Under the pieces are notes generated by a model that saw only the letters and a list, made by a program, of their open reading frames with translations, did not search any database and was not told where the DNA came from. This document shows positions 1-17,191 of a DNA stretch of 64,000 nt, piece after piece; position 1 is the stretch's first letter, and every line of letters begins with the position of its first letter. Location of the stretch: positions 72,917,317 to 72,981,316 of the forward strand of contig CM035233.1 in assembly GCA_020226215.1 (NCBI GenBank). Reading direction: 5' to 3'. Source of the DNA: Sindora glabra. Its lineage: Eukaryota > Streptophyta > Magnoliopsida > Fabales > Fabaceae. A program made the position numbers and the translations under genes.

Positions 1-3000
1 GTTCCTAGTGAATATTATGCCCAGTTAGATGCCTCTGGCAGAAGAATTGATTTGGATCAGCGACCTGAACTTACTAAGGGTTCTGTGGAATTTGTTGCCC
101 CTGCTGAATATATGGTGCGACCTCCTATGCCTCCTGTATACTTCTTCCTCATCGACGTCTCTATATCTGCAGTTAGAAGTGGAATGACCGAGGTAAGCAC
201 TTTGGTGCTTTCTATCTCCTGGTTGATTCTCCTGTCTGAATATGTATCTTTATTTATTTATTTTTTTCATTTTTGGTTTTATATATTGGCATTCTTAATG
301 CAGGTTGTGGCCCAAACAATCAAGTCATGCTTAGATGAGCTGCCTGGCTTCCCAAGAACACAGATAGGGTTTGCAACTTTTGACAGCACAGTACATTTTT
401 ATAATATGAAGGTTTGCAATATTGTTATGTATGTTAAGTATATGTGTCTATCTGCTGCCTCTTTTGTCATAATTCACACCAAGTATTCTGTGGGTTATGC
501 TTGTCCAGTCATCCTTGACCCAGCCACAGATGTTGGTAGTCTCAGATCTGGATGACATTTTTGTTCCACTGCCAGATGATCTCCTGGTCAATCTCTCTGA
601 ATCAAGAAGTGTGGTGGAGACCTTCCTAGATAGCTTGCCATCCATGTTCCAGGACAATATGAATCTGGAATCAGCTTTTGGTCCAGCTCTTAAGGCCGCA
701 TTTATGGCTATGGTATGTAGGTTTACTTTACACCTTTTGACTTGCTCAATATACCTTATGCCAGTGTTGTCCTTCATAAGGTTTTGGGTTTTTCAGATCC
801 AATACACGACAGAATTCACTATTTTTGAGACATAATTACATATAATACAAAAGATAGAGTGTTGAAAACTTAATTTTTCTGGAAGGAAGATATTTTATAT
901 AGAACTCTTATGGAATTATGGAACATTAAGATGGATGATGCATATTTCATATGGATCTCCAAATATGATGCATTGAGATGGACAGGCATCATGTTTGTAC
1001 CTGAATGGGTGGCTCCTCGAAGAAGCACGGGGAGACCTCAGACCCCAGATCAAGTTTACATCCTTTCTCGTTATTGTTATACAATCAGTTTTCTTGTGTT
1101 ACATTTTATGATCTTTCCTGCCATTTTTGTAATTTATAGAATAATTTTTATTGTGCAATACTTTGGTATGACCATTTTCCTGCCTCATGTGCAGTGTCAA
1201 CTTGGTGGAAAATTGTTAATTTTTCAAAACACACTTCCATCTCTTGGTGTTGGCCGCTTGAGATTACGTGGAGATGATCCTCGTGTTTATGGAACAGATA
1301 AAGAACATGCATTGAGATTGCCGGAAGATCCCTTTTATAAGCAAATGGCTGCTGAGTTTTCTAAGTTCCAGATATCTGCAAATGTGTATGCATTTGGCGA
1401 CAAGTATACTGACATAGCCTCCTTAGGTAAGTGTCTATGATCCCATCCTTGCTTCACCACATCGTAGAAGTAAAATCAAAGTTATGTACAATGTAAGGAA
1501 GTAAGGAATTTTTCATTGATAAGTGATTCTATGCATTACTTTATGATGACTGAATGCCATTTTATTATGTTTTTACAAATACCATTGTAAGTTTCTTTAT
1601 ACTTGTACTCATTTTTTCTATCAAACTTGATGCCTTCTTGTGCTTCCATATGCTTGCATGCTAATGAATCTAGGAACTTTGGCAAAGTATACTGCTGGTC
1701 AAGTGTATTATTATCCATCTTTCCAATCAACCATTCATGGGGATAAATTGAGGCATGAATTGAGAAGAGACCTTACCAGAGAAACAGCCTGGGAAGCTGT
1801 CATGCGCATAAGATGTTCCAAAGGTCTGTGCCTAAATCATGTCTTGGGAGTTTCCACCTTGTTTGTTTCCCTTTGGTTATCTGCTGGCTCATACACCATG
1901 TACTTTTGTTATAAAAGCTGATAATTATTTTTGTGCTTCTAGGCGTCCGGTTCACAACTTATCATGGAAACTTTATGCTAAGGTCCACAGATTTGTTGGC
2001 ACTTCCGGCTGTAGATTGCGATAAAGCCTTTGCCATGCAGTTGACTCTTGAAGAGACATTATTGGCAACTCCAACAATATATTTCCAAGTTGCATTGCTG
2101 TATCCTTTATCATTTTTGGGGATTATTTGTCTCCTCTTATTTTGGCTCTTTTTTGCTGTTTCTTTTTCACTGTTCATCTTTGATTGGGACATGTATTTTA
2201 CTTTCTTTGTAGTTGAAGTCATTGCTGGAATGTGAAATCAATGAGATGTTTTAAAAAATGTTGCATCCCTCACAACATAATAGATATACTGCATCCTGTG
2301 GAGAAAGGCGTATCCGAGTACACACAGTAGCTGCTCCAGTAGTTACAGACTTGGGAGAGATGTACCGCCTGGCCGATACAGGTGCTATCACATCTTTGTT
2401 TAGTAGGCTAGGTAAGGGAAATAAGATTTCAGTTCTACAAACATCATATGCGATCATGGATCTTAACTTTCATCTTCTTAAGTCTTTTCTTTGTACTTGC
2501 AGCAATTGAGAAAACATTGTCCCATAAACTGGAAGATGCTCGGAATGCTGTGCAACTTAGAATTGTGAAAGCCCTTAGAGAATATCGAAATCTCTATGCT
2601 GTGCAACATCGCTTAGCCAATAGAATCATATATCCAGAGTCTCTGAAGTTTTTACCTTTGTATGGGCTAGCTCTTTGTAAGTCAATACCTCTACGTGGAG
2701 GGTATGCTGATGCTCCACTTGATGAACGGTGTGCAGTAGGACATACAATGATGACTGTACCCACAAGAAGATTGTTGAAGCTCCTCTATCCTAGTTTAGT
2801 TCGACTCGATGAACATCTTTTGAAGGTATACCTTTGGTGCACTTGAAAACTCACTCATAAAATGGTTAATTTGGCTAATCCTCCATGCATTTCTGGTTGT
2901 ATTGTTTTCAGCCATCTGCACAGGCTGATGACTTCACAAACATTGAGAGAAGGCTACCTTTGAGTAGGGAGAGCTTGGATTCTAGAGGCCTTTATGTATA

Positions 3001-3749
3001 TGATGATGGTTTCCGGTTTATTATATGGTTTGGTAGAGTGCTTTCACCTGATATAGCCATGAATTTACTTGGAGAAAACCTTGCTGCAGAATTATCAAAG
3101 GTATAATCCTTTTTTGGTATTTTGCTATTAAAATTGATTCATAACAGTTTTTGTTATTTTTAAAAAAAAAAAAGTGTGTGAGAGAGAGGGGGATTATGGA
3201 GGCTTTGATTGTATGGCATACGATGTAAACTCATTGATGGAATGCGATTTTAATCTGTAGATGTGTTTACTCAGAAATATATGCTATCAGATTTGTTCAA
3301 TTTCAATGCTGTAGGAGTGACTATGTCTTAACACCATTTTTTATTTTTTCCATGGATTCAGATGTGGTATTAGAACTGTTGTATGATGAGTCCTTAGTGT
3401 CATAATTTGGTTAGGAGTATCTTATATACAATTGTTTTATATTCCTATTCTAATTATATAGTTAAACAGAATTTGACATCCATCTGATGCTGTATACTTG
3501 TTTTATTTCTGGAAGCAGGTTACTCTTAATGGGCGAGATAATGAGATGTCAAGGAGGCTGATGAGGATACTTGAGAAGTTCAGGAAAACTGAGCAATCAT
3601 ATTATCATCTGTGTCACCTTGTGAGACAAGGTGAACAGCCTAGAGAGGGATTCCTTCTTCTTGCTAATCTTGTAGAGGACCAGATGGGTGGTAGCAATGG
3701 GTATGCTGATTGGTTTCTACAGATATCCCGACAAGTGCAACAAACATAA
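1..3749 (+). CDS. SEC24A: SEC24-like COPII coat protein, 3' part (5' end outside window)
   Basis: COPII inner-coat cargo-binding subunit, which pairs with SEC23 and SAR1 at ER exit sites. Ten exons are visible: 1-192, 304-411, 509-712, 1195-1426, 1674-1823, 1943-2099, 2284-2411, 2503-2825, 2912-3100 and 3519-3749. All have GT-AG introns and consistent phases, giving 637 residues to the TAA. The Sec23/24 trunk begins near residue 46 (PPVYFFLIDVS) and includes SDLDDIFVPLPDDLLVNL and the LGGKLLIFQ strand. The beta-sandwich follows (GVRFTTYHGNFML), then the helical region (AIEKTLSHKLEDARNAVQ) and the gelsolin-like domain (DDGFRFIIWFGR). The end QISRQVQQT matches the plant family. The N-terminal disordered region and zinc finger must lie upstream of base 1, since plant SEC24 is about 1000 residues. 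The family call is firm; the A-type assignment rests on remembered similarity to the plant SEC24A branch. Confidence 0.95.
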
Positions 3750-6039
3750 TTTACAGGTACTGACCGTTGTCTTCTCATGAGGTATTTTAGCAAATGCTGG
3801 TTGGATGCAATACAGGGCCAATCAATGGATTATAACCTTGATCTTTTGAATATCTTATTTCATAGCAAATAAGGATTCCAGAAATTCACAAACCAGTATT
3901 CCACAGAATAGGACTTGGGATTGTTGATTTTATTTTTGAAATGACCTCATTCAAGATGATGGATTTGTACAGCGTGGATTTTATGTTTTCAAACTTTTAT
4001 CAAATGCCTAGTTAAATATGTTACTTTCTGTTTCAGTTTTTTACCTATAGTGATTTGAGCATCAACAATGCTACTCCCACTCTCACTTACATCCTCTCAC
4101 AGAAAAAATCGGATCCCACTCTGGTCCCATGCCTCTAATGGAGGGTATGGCAAATCCACATGGATGTGGGTTTAGCTTTTCTATTGTTTATCTTATTGGG
4201 AATTTGGGTTTAGCATTTTTGTTTGAACATAACCATGTTACTTATTCTCATATCGATCATCCCTCTTCGATGCCATCCCTGACCTAAATAGCAGTTTTTT
4301 TTTTGGGTCAGGGTGTTCTGTGTCTCATCAGTGCAGTGAGGGGTGTTTCTTTTTACATTGGAATAAACTCAATTTAGGCTTGGGAGCTCATCATGAAGTT
4401 TGGTTGCGAGAAGGATGTTTTGGTGACACTTTTGGTTCATCCTGGGATATGTCGGTTAGGTGAACTGTACCTTAGTGATTAAATTTAGATTTGCTTTGTT
4501 GTTCTTGATATGTAGAATAAAAACACCGTTTCTGTCCTTTACATTTTTCTGTGAGATAGGTTTTAGTGTGCGTTATATCTTCCTTCTATTCATATCCTAT
4601 GGTTGATTCATTCCTTGTAGAGAAAGAAGCTAAGCAAAGGAAAGAGATGGCATGCCAAAGCAGGAGGAAAATTTTTGAATTTTGTTTCGGTGGCAATTAT
4701 TATTTATTGGATGTCGAATATTTATTTCATCATTATTCCTTCTTATGATTGACTTCGCTTTCCGTTTTCGCCGGCATGGGTTGAAGAATTTACTACTCAT
4801 TGCCCAGGATTGGGAATGCGATCTCTTCAACCTCTTTGTTTGTGGTTTTTTTTTTTTTTTTTGGTCTCTTCTTTCACTCAATTTTCAATTTTTATAGCTT
4901 TTTATCCAATAGAATAACTCTTAACCTCTAATCTAATTGTCACTTTGCTGTGTAATTCCAAGTACTTCCGAGGTAATTGATAATTTCAATAATCAAAATC
5001 TCAATGGGGCATGGATTGAGGTTGTTGTATTTTAAATATTAATCTACTACAGTAATAATCTCTTTTTCTTTTTTTGTTTTTTTGTAATAAACGATTTCTG
5101 CGTGACACCAAGTTCGATGCTGCCTGGGAGCCATGTGGCATCAGGCATTCCCAAAAGAAAAGAGAAGAAAGAGTAGCAAAGAAAAGCGTGTGGAAAGGAT
5201 CCATCCAATTCCCTCAAGTGGAAAAAATGGGCATATCAGGTCCTATGTGTTGACAGAAGATACAAAGATAGTTAAACTGACGCCCTCGGGTATCCTATAT
5301 CATCTCTATATTAATTTTTTTTTCTCCAATCAGATTAATCATCGTTTAAATTATTATCTACTATTGTGGAATCAACTGCTTCGTTAACTATAACATCTTT
5401 TATTTTGCAAATAATTATACTTGCCTACCTAATGCTGGAATATCACCTATAAATAATAAATAATTAGACTTTAAAGCTTTGCATAACCTAATTTTAAAAG
5501 GACTCTGCTTTATGCTGTTCAGATGTCTTTATTTTTCCAACCCATTAAAGGTAGACAGTGATAAGATCAGATGTATAATGATTGGAAAAATTTTATGGTA
5601 AATACTGACCGTTAATTAGACATATAAAATTTAATTTTTTAAAAATATAAATGTAACTGATGATTAGATCTACTGATACCGTAATCTCTCTCGACAGATG
5701 TTATAAATTCATTTTTTAATCTTTCAACCTTAACGAGCACTTCCTTATCACTTAGATATCTGTGGGCATATTCTAGGTTATATGTTAAGGCCAAGGCGTC
5801 CGCAATTTCCTTTGCACTTCCTTTATCTTAAAAGTTGGTAAAGATTACCTGCCACTTTTCTGAATGATGTGATTTAAATATTAGCTTTTAATTATCATAA
5901 AAGTAACTTGATATCATGATCCTCGTTGTCTTTTAACTATGACCACCATTTTCCACTACTTTTTTAACCAAATTACTAACTTTGATAATTGAAGTTCTTG
6001 AGGTGTTTTTTCCTGGTTAAATTACTGTTAATCCCTGTA
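3750..6039. other. SEC24 downstream region, no gene seen
   Basis: The first few hundred bases are probably SEC24 3' UTR. A GT at 3757, just after the stop, might start a 3'-UTR intron, but no end can be fixed. Short open frames around 4566-5387 have no recognisable domain and mostly overlap T-rich tracts (for example 4848-4863). I see no RNA gene here. Confidence 0.5.
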
Positions 6040-6254
6040 ACTTGATTGAAACTTTAATTAAATCCTTATAATTAAAAAGATTGAAATTTAGTCTTTATAT
6101 TTATTTTTTGCTACTTTTCGACATTTTTTGGTTAAACTCCGTTGGTAACTGACATATATAGGCGATATATTATTATTGAAAATGTTGGATATCACTTGTA
6201 TTTGGTTGGCTTAAATATATTTTTGTCCTTGTAATTTACATTTTATTTGATTTT

Positions 6255-6500
6255 TAAGGCTAAAATCCTATTTTAATCCTACAAATAATTGGTTCGTATC
6301 AATTTATTTCTTGAAGTAAAATTTGTATCAATTTAGTTCTTAAAATTTTAAGCTTAAGTAAAATTTTAATTCTTATAAGAACCAAAATTTATATTAATTT
6401 AGTCCTTGTGAAAGATTAAAATTTTATTTGAGTTTAAAATTTTAGAAATCAAATTGATACAAATCAAAAAATTTGTAGGATCAAAATAGGGTTTTAAATT
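6255..6500. mobile_element. Foldback MITE, about 245 bp
   Basis: The left arm starting at 6261 (TAAAATCCTATTTTAATCC) is matched in inverted orientation by the right arm ending at 6496. Pairing continues almost to the centre near 6380, so the whole segment is one imperfect palindrome. There is no coding capacity. The preceding 200 bp (from about 6040) has the 'TTTAATTAAATCC / TTTAGTCTTTAT' style common to other plant MITE relics and may be a second fragment. Superfamily and target duplication could not be determined. Confidence 0.6.
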
Positions 6501-9079
6501 TTAATTTTTAGCTTTCTTGTTTAAAATACTTTATTTTAATACCAGAAACATTTAATTTGCTTAATTTTGACCTATCCTCACATTTCGTCCACTGCTACTT
6601 GGTTCCCGACCCCCCTTTTTTTGAAAGCTATTCTAAATTATAACATAATATTCAAAACTCTATTTTCATTACATTAATTATTTAATGTGTCTTCGATAAA
6701 TTATAGTTCTAATTACTATTTTAGAAAATAAATAAATTGTTATTTTATTATTTATATTTGAAGTATTATTTATTTTAACTATTAAATAAGCGTTCACTTT
6801 ATTTATGATACAATTTATATCTTAGGTTTTATTAAATGTCATTAAAACTTTATTTAATTAAATTTTAATTTTTGTAGTAGTATATTTGCAATTTAAATAA
6901 TGAAAATAATAATTAAAAAATTTTATTTATGATAAAAATCTTTGAGAATTTTTTATCCATGTAAAAATATAAGAATAATTGATATCATAAAATTGTTCAT
7001 GATTCAGACAATAATCCAAACTGCTGGCTGTCTCCTTACGATTTAACCAATAAAGAAAACCAAAGCCTATGATTACAAAAAGGAAAAAAAAAGAGATATA
7101 TATGATAGAGTCAATCATGTTATAATAGAGTAAAAAATTCTAAACAAAATCGAGAAAGTTTGACTTGATAATTCAACAGGAAACCAAATTTAATAATCTG
7201 CACAGTACCTCAACTTTAGAACACGAAAAAAGAAAAAAAAAAAAAGGCACACAGATATAACATATTTTATTTTACTACTCATTTTTCTCAATTCTCAGTG
7301 TAGTTCTTTTATTACAGATGTGAGAATACAAGGGCAATCGCTAAGCTGATATAGGGAGATAAATAGATATATAGTGCAACATTTTTAGAAATGTTCGGAT
7401 GAATTTAATTATGAATACGATATTTGTATCTATTTTTTTTTAATTTCAATGTTTAATTAGATATAAGATTTTTCAGAAACTCTTTTTTTTTTTTTAATGA
7501 GTATGGTCCTCAATATTTCAATGTAGTCTTAGAAATGAAAATAGTGTCGATCCTACCTTAACACCAAAATTTTAATACTATTTTCATCACAATTTGATAA
7601 GTAAGTTATTTTCTTATTATAATTAAATAATTTTTAAAAATTAAAAAATAATTTTTAAAATTTATTTACATATAATAAAAATAACGCTGAAATTTATTTA
7701 CATCACAATATTGAATTGGCCACTTATCAGGAGGGCTGGGCCCACAATCTCAAGTAGAATTGGGCAAGTGATCGTGGAGTACACTACACAGTCACTAACG
7801 ACTCAGTAGCTTATTCGGCTATTTTTCCATTTTAGTTATTTCCCTTAGCTAGGCACTGACAGAAGATGAATTTATTACCTTTATAAAGTGTGTCAATTTT
7901 ACTGTTCATTTATTAATTTTAGATACTCATAAGGATTAAAAATTTAACTTTTTACTTTTCTAAAATATAAAAAAAAAGTCCAAAATGACAATTCACCCCT
8001 TTTTGTGAATAGATTGAAATAGTTGGAACAGGTTGAAGGACCCATTTTTGTCAGATATATCATCATATGGAGCTACTGGGATGGCTTTTTAGTCGTCGCA
8101 TTAGAATCTTGCAGGTATTGTGACGACTTTTTTATTTTTTAAAAAAATGATCGTCAGAAGGAGTGATTACTCAAATTGGGTTAACAACCGTGAAATGTTT
8201 GGATCAGAATTCTTCCTATTTCTTTTTTTATTAATTTCTAAAAGATAAACATGAATTTTATTTTAAACTCGTTTTTATTGAAAATTCATAATTTTTAATA
8301 AAAACTTTTTTATCTATTTTTTTTCTGGAATGTATTGCAACCATTTACTAGGGTATAAAGAGGATGCAAATTCGACACGTTTGTATCAACCAACACCCAA
8401 CGTGGCTTGACTTTTGACAAATTAGGCGGCCATTACCAAAGGAACCATGACACATTTTTTTTTCTCTAAGAAAAGGAAATATTAACATTAAATAAAAATA
8501 TTTTGCAAATATGATTACATACCATACCATTTCCATAGAAGTAAAAATTAAATAAAAATATTTTACAAATTATGATTACATATCATCTTTGTAAAGATAA
8601 AAATTTCACAAATAGATGATTAAGACGGTTGACCTACTAGTATTGGATCATTATTTCATCTTGAAGGTCATAAGTTTGATGCAAGAAAGCATTAATTATA
8701 AATTAATGAAGAGACAAATAACTTAAGAAATTATTAACACTTTAGTGGGACTGTGGTAAGATACTTATCCTTTAAGTAATAGTTATGACTCAAATCGAAT
8801 ATTTTAAAGAGTAATTAATGTTGATTGTTCTTACTCTTTCTTTTTCTTTTGAAAAAAAAATTTATAAATAAATTTCGTTTCACTCTCTATCACATTAACA
8901 ATTTATTTGATTGTTTCACGAGTTATTACATTTACTTGTCAATCAATTCAAATAATAAATAAAACAGTAAAAATATATAAATAATAATTAATGTCTTTAA
9001 TTAAGATAATTATCTTTTATGAATATTGAATATGGCTCAACGTAACATTAGGCACTAACTTACAATCATTTTTTATTTT
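6501..9079. other. AT-rich intergenic, no gene seen
   Basis: Very AT-rich, with several poly-A/T runs and short diverged repeats. For example, the segment AAATTAAATAAAAATATTTT near 8488 recurs near 8547. No exon-like coding stretch or structural RNA was recognised. Confidence 0.5.
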
Positions 9080-9850
9080 GATTTTGAAATATTGCAATTC
9101 TTGCGCCACTTTGCAAGCCTTTAGAATGGTAAAAGCCTGAACTTCCTCCGATGAACCATAATGCAATTTCTCGAATCATACCCCTTCCACCCGAGCAGTT
9201 TCACCCCTCCCCAGTGCAACAATTGCAGCACTACCACTTTTCCATATTGAATCCAAGTTTATCTTCAAGCATTCCAATGGAGGAGGGAACTAGGTGTTAG
9301 GAATTTGGTGAGATGATGATGTTTCATTGCTTCCAATGCACCAAAGTTCCATTCCCAGATCATTCTCCACATAAATAATTAAGGCTTCTGAATAATATTA
9401 GCAGCACCAACTATAATCTTGTCAATAAAATCAAGTAGTGTCAAATTAGGGATAAAGTGATCATTCATCTCCAAGTAAGATTTTTAAAAATAGAAATACT
9501 AGGAATATGAATATCGAATATCTTAATTCACAAAAATTTGATCACTTCGTAACAGGCCATAATATAAAGTTCCACCTCCAATCGATAGAGTATAAAAAAA
9601 TCCTGTAACTTGGCAAAATTCTAGATACGCATGAGAATGATGTCTCTGGCAAACCTCCAAATAATCACCTTGAACCTATAAGCGCTGCCATCTTTGTGTG
9701 TCTCTCCCAAAATAGCGGATTTTATTGCAAGTATGGTGGATGGAGCTCACTGTGGAGTTACCTGAATTTTGTAAAATCCAATATAATTCATCCTCTCCAT
9801 AGGCAGGGACTCTGAGTTGCATTTTATAATCTGCGTGTCCTCGGGACCAT
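9080..9850 (-). mobile_element. Probable non-LTR (LINE) retrotransposon relic, antisense
   Basis: Read on the minus strand, this stretch gives broken frames resembling the C-terminal end of plant LINE ORF2. There is a segment like the RNase H start (LKINLDSIWKSGSAAIVAL) and, further on, one like its helix (AFTILKACKVAQEL). Several frameshifts and stops separate them. The base composition is less AT-rich than its surroundings, which fits an old coding insertion. No poly-A tail, 5' end or target duplication was found. The call is tentative; it could also be an RNase-H-bearing fragment of a host gene. Confidence 0.4.
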
Positions 9851-11089
9851 CACACTCTTATCCATTATAATTTATATTTGATTTGATTGATATTTTCGCA
9901 ATATTTCGTAAAAATAAAGTATATTAGAACTAGAATAAAGTGCTAAATGCTAAATTGTTCTACAATATTAGTTGTTAAATGTTAGGAGAGAATATAAATC
10001 CCACATAATTGCCAATCATCATTCCTTACGAAACCCACGAGGTTTTATTCACATGCCCCCATACGGGACCGAAGTTTGAAAAGTTTAAATATTTGTAAAG
10101 ACCCTTTGTTTTTTTTTTTTTTTTGCAAAATATTTTTCACAAAGAATATCATTTAGGCTTCATGTACGTGATGGAAAGGTATTTTTTGTAAATTTTTTTT
10201 GCATGTATATAAATAATATATTATTTAAATATTTTATAATAAAAATGATATGAAAATTACGATAACGGGTAAAGTAACTTCTTATTTTTTAGAAGTAATA
10301 TATAATATCATAATAATAAAAAATAATTTTAAAATAAATGATTTTTTTGTCACATATTTATATAGAATATTTTTAATTATTTTAATATTTGATAATTACA
10401 AGTGAATGTTTGATCGGAGTGTAAACGGAATACTGGTAGCCAGTTTCGCAGTATCATAAAATAACTGTATAAATTAAATTTTTTGTCGAAGGTTTTATTT
10501 ATTTATGATGAGGATGGGAAGAAGGGGGCCGAATTAAGGAGGCGCCAAAAGCATCTGCGTTTTGCTGGGCGGCTTGTTAAATTTAGTACATGGCACTGGC
10601 AAGCAGCTTGCCAGCTTGTTAAATTTGGGGACCGAGGAAAATATAGTATAATATAATATAAATTAAGTAAGTTTGAACGGTCAATAAAGAGAGTCAGGCT
10701 TGTTACAGAGATTTTTTTAATAATTTCTTTCACCTGAAAATATATTTTTCATTTTCTAAAATATGCAGAAATGATTTTAATAGTGTTCTTCTTTGACTGT
10801 CACCAGCGCATTATACCACACCACTCAAAAAAGCAGAAGCTGTTGCTCACGCAATTCTATAACACCAAGCCATAACCAGGGATCTTACTCCCGCGTCTTA
10901 CTATCGCTCTTCTTCCGGCTCCTTTTTTTGTTGATTTTCGCAGATTATGCTTTCTTTGGTAGCGTTTTCCTCCTCTGCTTCCTTCTTTCCTTTTTTCCCC
11001 CCTTCTTGGAATCTCTGTATCGTAACTGTTGTCCGGAATTTTTCTTTTTTCTTTTTCCTTTTTCATTGTCTCTGATTTGGTCGATGTGT
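9851..11089. other. Upstream region and leader exon of the GSK3-like kinase
   Basis: Intergenic to roughly 10750, then the probable promoter and non-coding leader exon of the kinase. The leader is pyrimidine-rich (10900-11080, many CTT/TTC runs), typical of plant 5' UTRs, and ends at a good donor (GTAAGT at 11090). No TATA box could be assigned with confidence. Confidence 0.45.
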
Positions 11090-11454
11090 GTAAGTCATTT
11101 GTAGTTTTGTTAATATTTTTGGATGTTTGGTTCGGTGTTCTCAAGCTTGATCATTCCGTTTGTTTGTAGGGATCTCCGGGTGGATTTAGTTCGGAATTTC
11201 TTTTTGTTTCTAATTTTTGCGGGATGCAACAATGTTTTCTTGCTGGGTTTGTGATTGGTGACGGGTAGATCTTCAGTATTCCCTCAAGTATTTTGCAAAT
11301 AGTAATTATTGGTCAAAATGAATTTGCCGTATAGCTTTTGTTTCTTTTTGGTCTAATTTATGTTTTCCTGTTTGCCATCCATGCAAATTTCCAATTTGGT
11401 TTAGAATTTCCATGTATAGCCTTTAAAATTTCCCTCTGGTTCTGTCTTCGGCAG
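11090..11454 (+). other. Probable 5'-UTR intron of the kinase gene
   Basis: Donor GTAAGT at 11090 and acceptor GCAG ending at 11454 bracket a T-rich stretch just before the coding start at 11511. The leader exon is pyrimidine-rich. This is inferred from splice signals only; no transcript is available. Confidence 0.5.
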
Positions 11455-11510
11455 GTAGAGGAATAGTTTTTCCTTGAAGGAGCAAGGAAACCAGTAAAAT
11501 TTCTTAGAAG

Positions 11511-14707
<3,197 letters not shown>

Positions 14708-17191
14708 TTTGTTGTGAATGTAACAAAATCAGAAAAATGTTGTTTTATATGAAATCAACGTGTTTTGTCTATTTATTTATATTTGTTCCTTTATTTGTGT
14801 TACCTTGCCCTGTAATGTAAAAACGGATTTAGATTATATAACATGGTATTTAGAATGTTACCCAACCCTCCGGGTAATTAGAACGCCGTGTTCTGTGTCA
14901 CAGCAGATTGTAACATCAAATAATTGACCAACATCATCAGTTATCCAAAATCTAAATGTTATGTCTATATTCGTGATTGTGGGACAAATGATCGGTGGTT
15001 GGGCGGTCAGTGATGGAATGTTGTGGAATTGAGGGTCTGTCTGCAGTTGTTTATTGATTTTAATTATTTTTGCGGTGGTTGTCTCCGACAGAATGACAAG
15101 GGGGGAAGGCAACAAAGTTTAGCTGATTGTTAGGCTGCGAAGTATGAATTGGATTGTTGTGTTCGGATAGTTTCCTAATTCAAAATGATTTATTATTCGC
15201 ACATCTTTCTGCACTTTTCCTATTAACCTCCATTATGAATCTCTGGTTGATACTTTTGCTCATCGTTTATTCTGGCTTGCTTTGTATTTTGAAGTAACAA
15301 TTGGCTGGCTTGCTTTGTATTTTAAAAAGGGGTGTTGGCAACTGCGAGCTCGACACCATGGTTTCACCTTGTTGGCTATGTTAACTTCTTACATTTCGAG
15401 CAAAGCGGAGAGATCCCTTAGATTCTTGATTCATCATACGTGTCTATTTGTCTTTTATTTGACTAAAAAAATTACTTTGGAAAATTGCTTCGAAGTTTAT
15501 ACCTTGCCCTTAAGTGCGGTGTCTCCCTACATTAGTACACACTATGCTATTCAGCGCAGATAAATTATGGCCAAAAAGGAAAAAAAAAAAGGCAGAGAAA
15601 TTGAAATGCATTGCTTTTCCTTCTTCCCCCCACCCCCGGGTAATTAAGTTTCTCATTATACGGTAATATGAAGAAGGTTCTGGATTCGTAAAGCTATTCG
15701 TTCGACTCGAAAGCTTCTTACGCAGCTTCAGCTTCAAGCTACCTCCGCTCCGTTTATCATTTCCCACCACTAAATTATAAACATTATTATCCACCAATTT
15801 TAACTCCTCTTGCGTGTCAGCTTTTTGAGTGTTTAGTGGTAGAAATGCCAATAACTTAGAGATGCCAAAAGCCCAAAATCATATTAAAACCTAGTTTAGA
15901 TAAGGAAACGTTAGAATGGGCACCGAATTGTGTCAGCAGTAACAGCCAAAAAGAAAGACCTCAACTGAAGGAGGCCATTGGTTCTCAGTGAGTTTCTTGT
16001 AAATAAGCTATTGGTTTGGGTTGACTCCAATATAGAACAAACCTATCATAATTGGGCGCCCTTCTGCCTTGTGAGTTGTGACCTGACCACTCCCCCCCCC
16101 CCCAAAAAAAAAAAAAAAGCTACGATTTGGTTGAATCAAACGAAATCTTGGCATGAAATTCTATGTTTTTTTGTTCTAAACTATGAAAACTTGGATTATC
16201 AAATTCGTACTGAAAACTGTATACAGTTGTTGGGTAAAGAGTTATGCTTGCAAATATGCATTTTTCCTTGGATTAAGCAGCCAATAAAAGAATATAGCCT
16301 GATGCGAACTTTTAATCAGTTCATGGCCAGAAACTCAAGGAAAGACATGCCCTGAACTTGAAGGTAGCTGGGTCCATAAGATAAGATAACAAACCTTAAT
16401 GACAGCGTTGCCCAAGTTAATGTGGAAGATATTAGGTCACAAGTCTAGAAAAAAATATTCACCTACGGCACGCTTAACCTGCTACAACGTGCTATGGATT
16501 TCCTTTTCTTCCTCAACAAATTGCAAATGAATTCTTAGATGTAATCATGTCAAGACCAATAACGGCTGACACAAACCATAATCTTTGGCCAGAACTATCA
16601 AATCGAACAGCGAGGAAGTGTGAGCTATTTGCAAGGGACTTGAATGAAAGGAAAATTTTTAAATTTTTAACTCAAAATTGCTCACTTGTGGACTCAGCAT
16701 GCAGCTATCAAAGTGGCACTGGTCTCCGAATGGAATTGGGCGGTTTTGCGTCATTATTAATAATGTCAGGCGCAGACTTATCCTCCAAAAAGTAGCTTCC
16801 ACTAAGCATTGATCCTTGGCCTTGTATAAAATGCCTTAAATTCTGAAAACTCCTGCTACATCCTCTGCTCTCTGGTTTCGGTTCTCATCTTTGTTAGTTG
16901 CACAACTAGTAGGGCACAAAGTGGTCACATTCATATTCATTGCCTAAGTTTGTTTTAGGCTCCCTTGAACATGGGTGCCTTTCTTCTTTCCCCCCACCCC
17001 ACCATGTCTAGCCAAATGTAGTGACCTAGTCATCTAGTCTTCAAATCTCGGTTGAGTTCTATGAATGTCCAAACATGGTGTCAGCTCAGTTTGCATGCCT
17101 TAGAAAAAAAAAGTGATTTTTTTTAATACAAATATCCAAATACGTCCCTTCCCATTTGCTTCCCAACCAAGCCAGAAGCTTAGACCTAAAC
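14708..17191. other. Kinase 3' flank and polygalacturonase upstream region
   Basis: The first 100-150 bases after the TGA are likely kinase 3' UTR. No gene was recognised in the rest. Open frames at 15282-15563, 15510-15851 (-) and 15978-16355 have no recognisable domain. There is a C11-12 run directly followed by an A14-15 run at about 16091-16117. The last few hundred bases should hold the promoter of the polygalacturonase; no clear TATA box was assigned. Confidence 0.45.

Noticed and set aside
910..1440. Long open frame as a separate gene
   Set aside because: It is a SEC24 exon (1195-1426) plus adjoining intron read in the same frame.
4630..5387. Cluster of short frames after SEC24 as a small gene
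   Set aside because: They overlap on both strands, are biased by T-rich and A-rich runs, and show no family features or splice structure.
17156..17191. Upstream extension of the polygalacturonase start
   Set aside because: The extension has no ATG; the first ATG at 17192 begins a good signal peptide.
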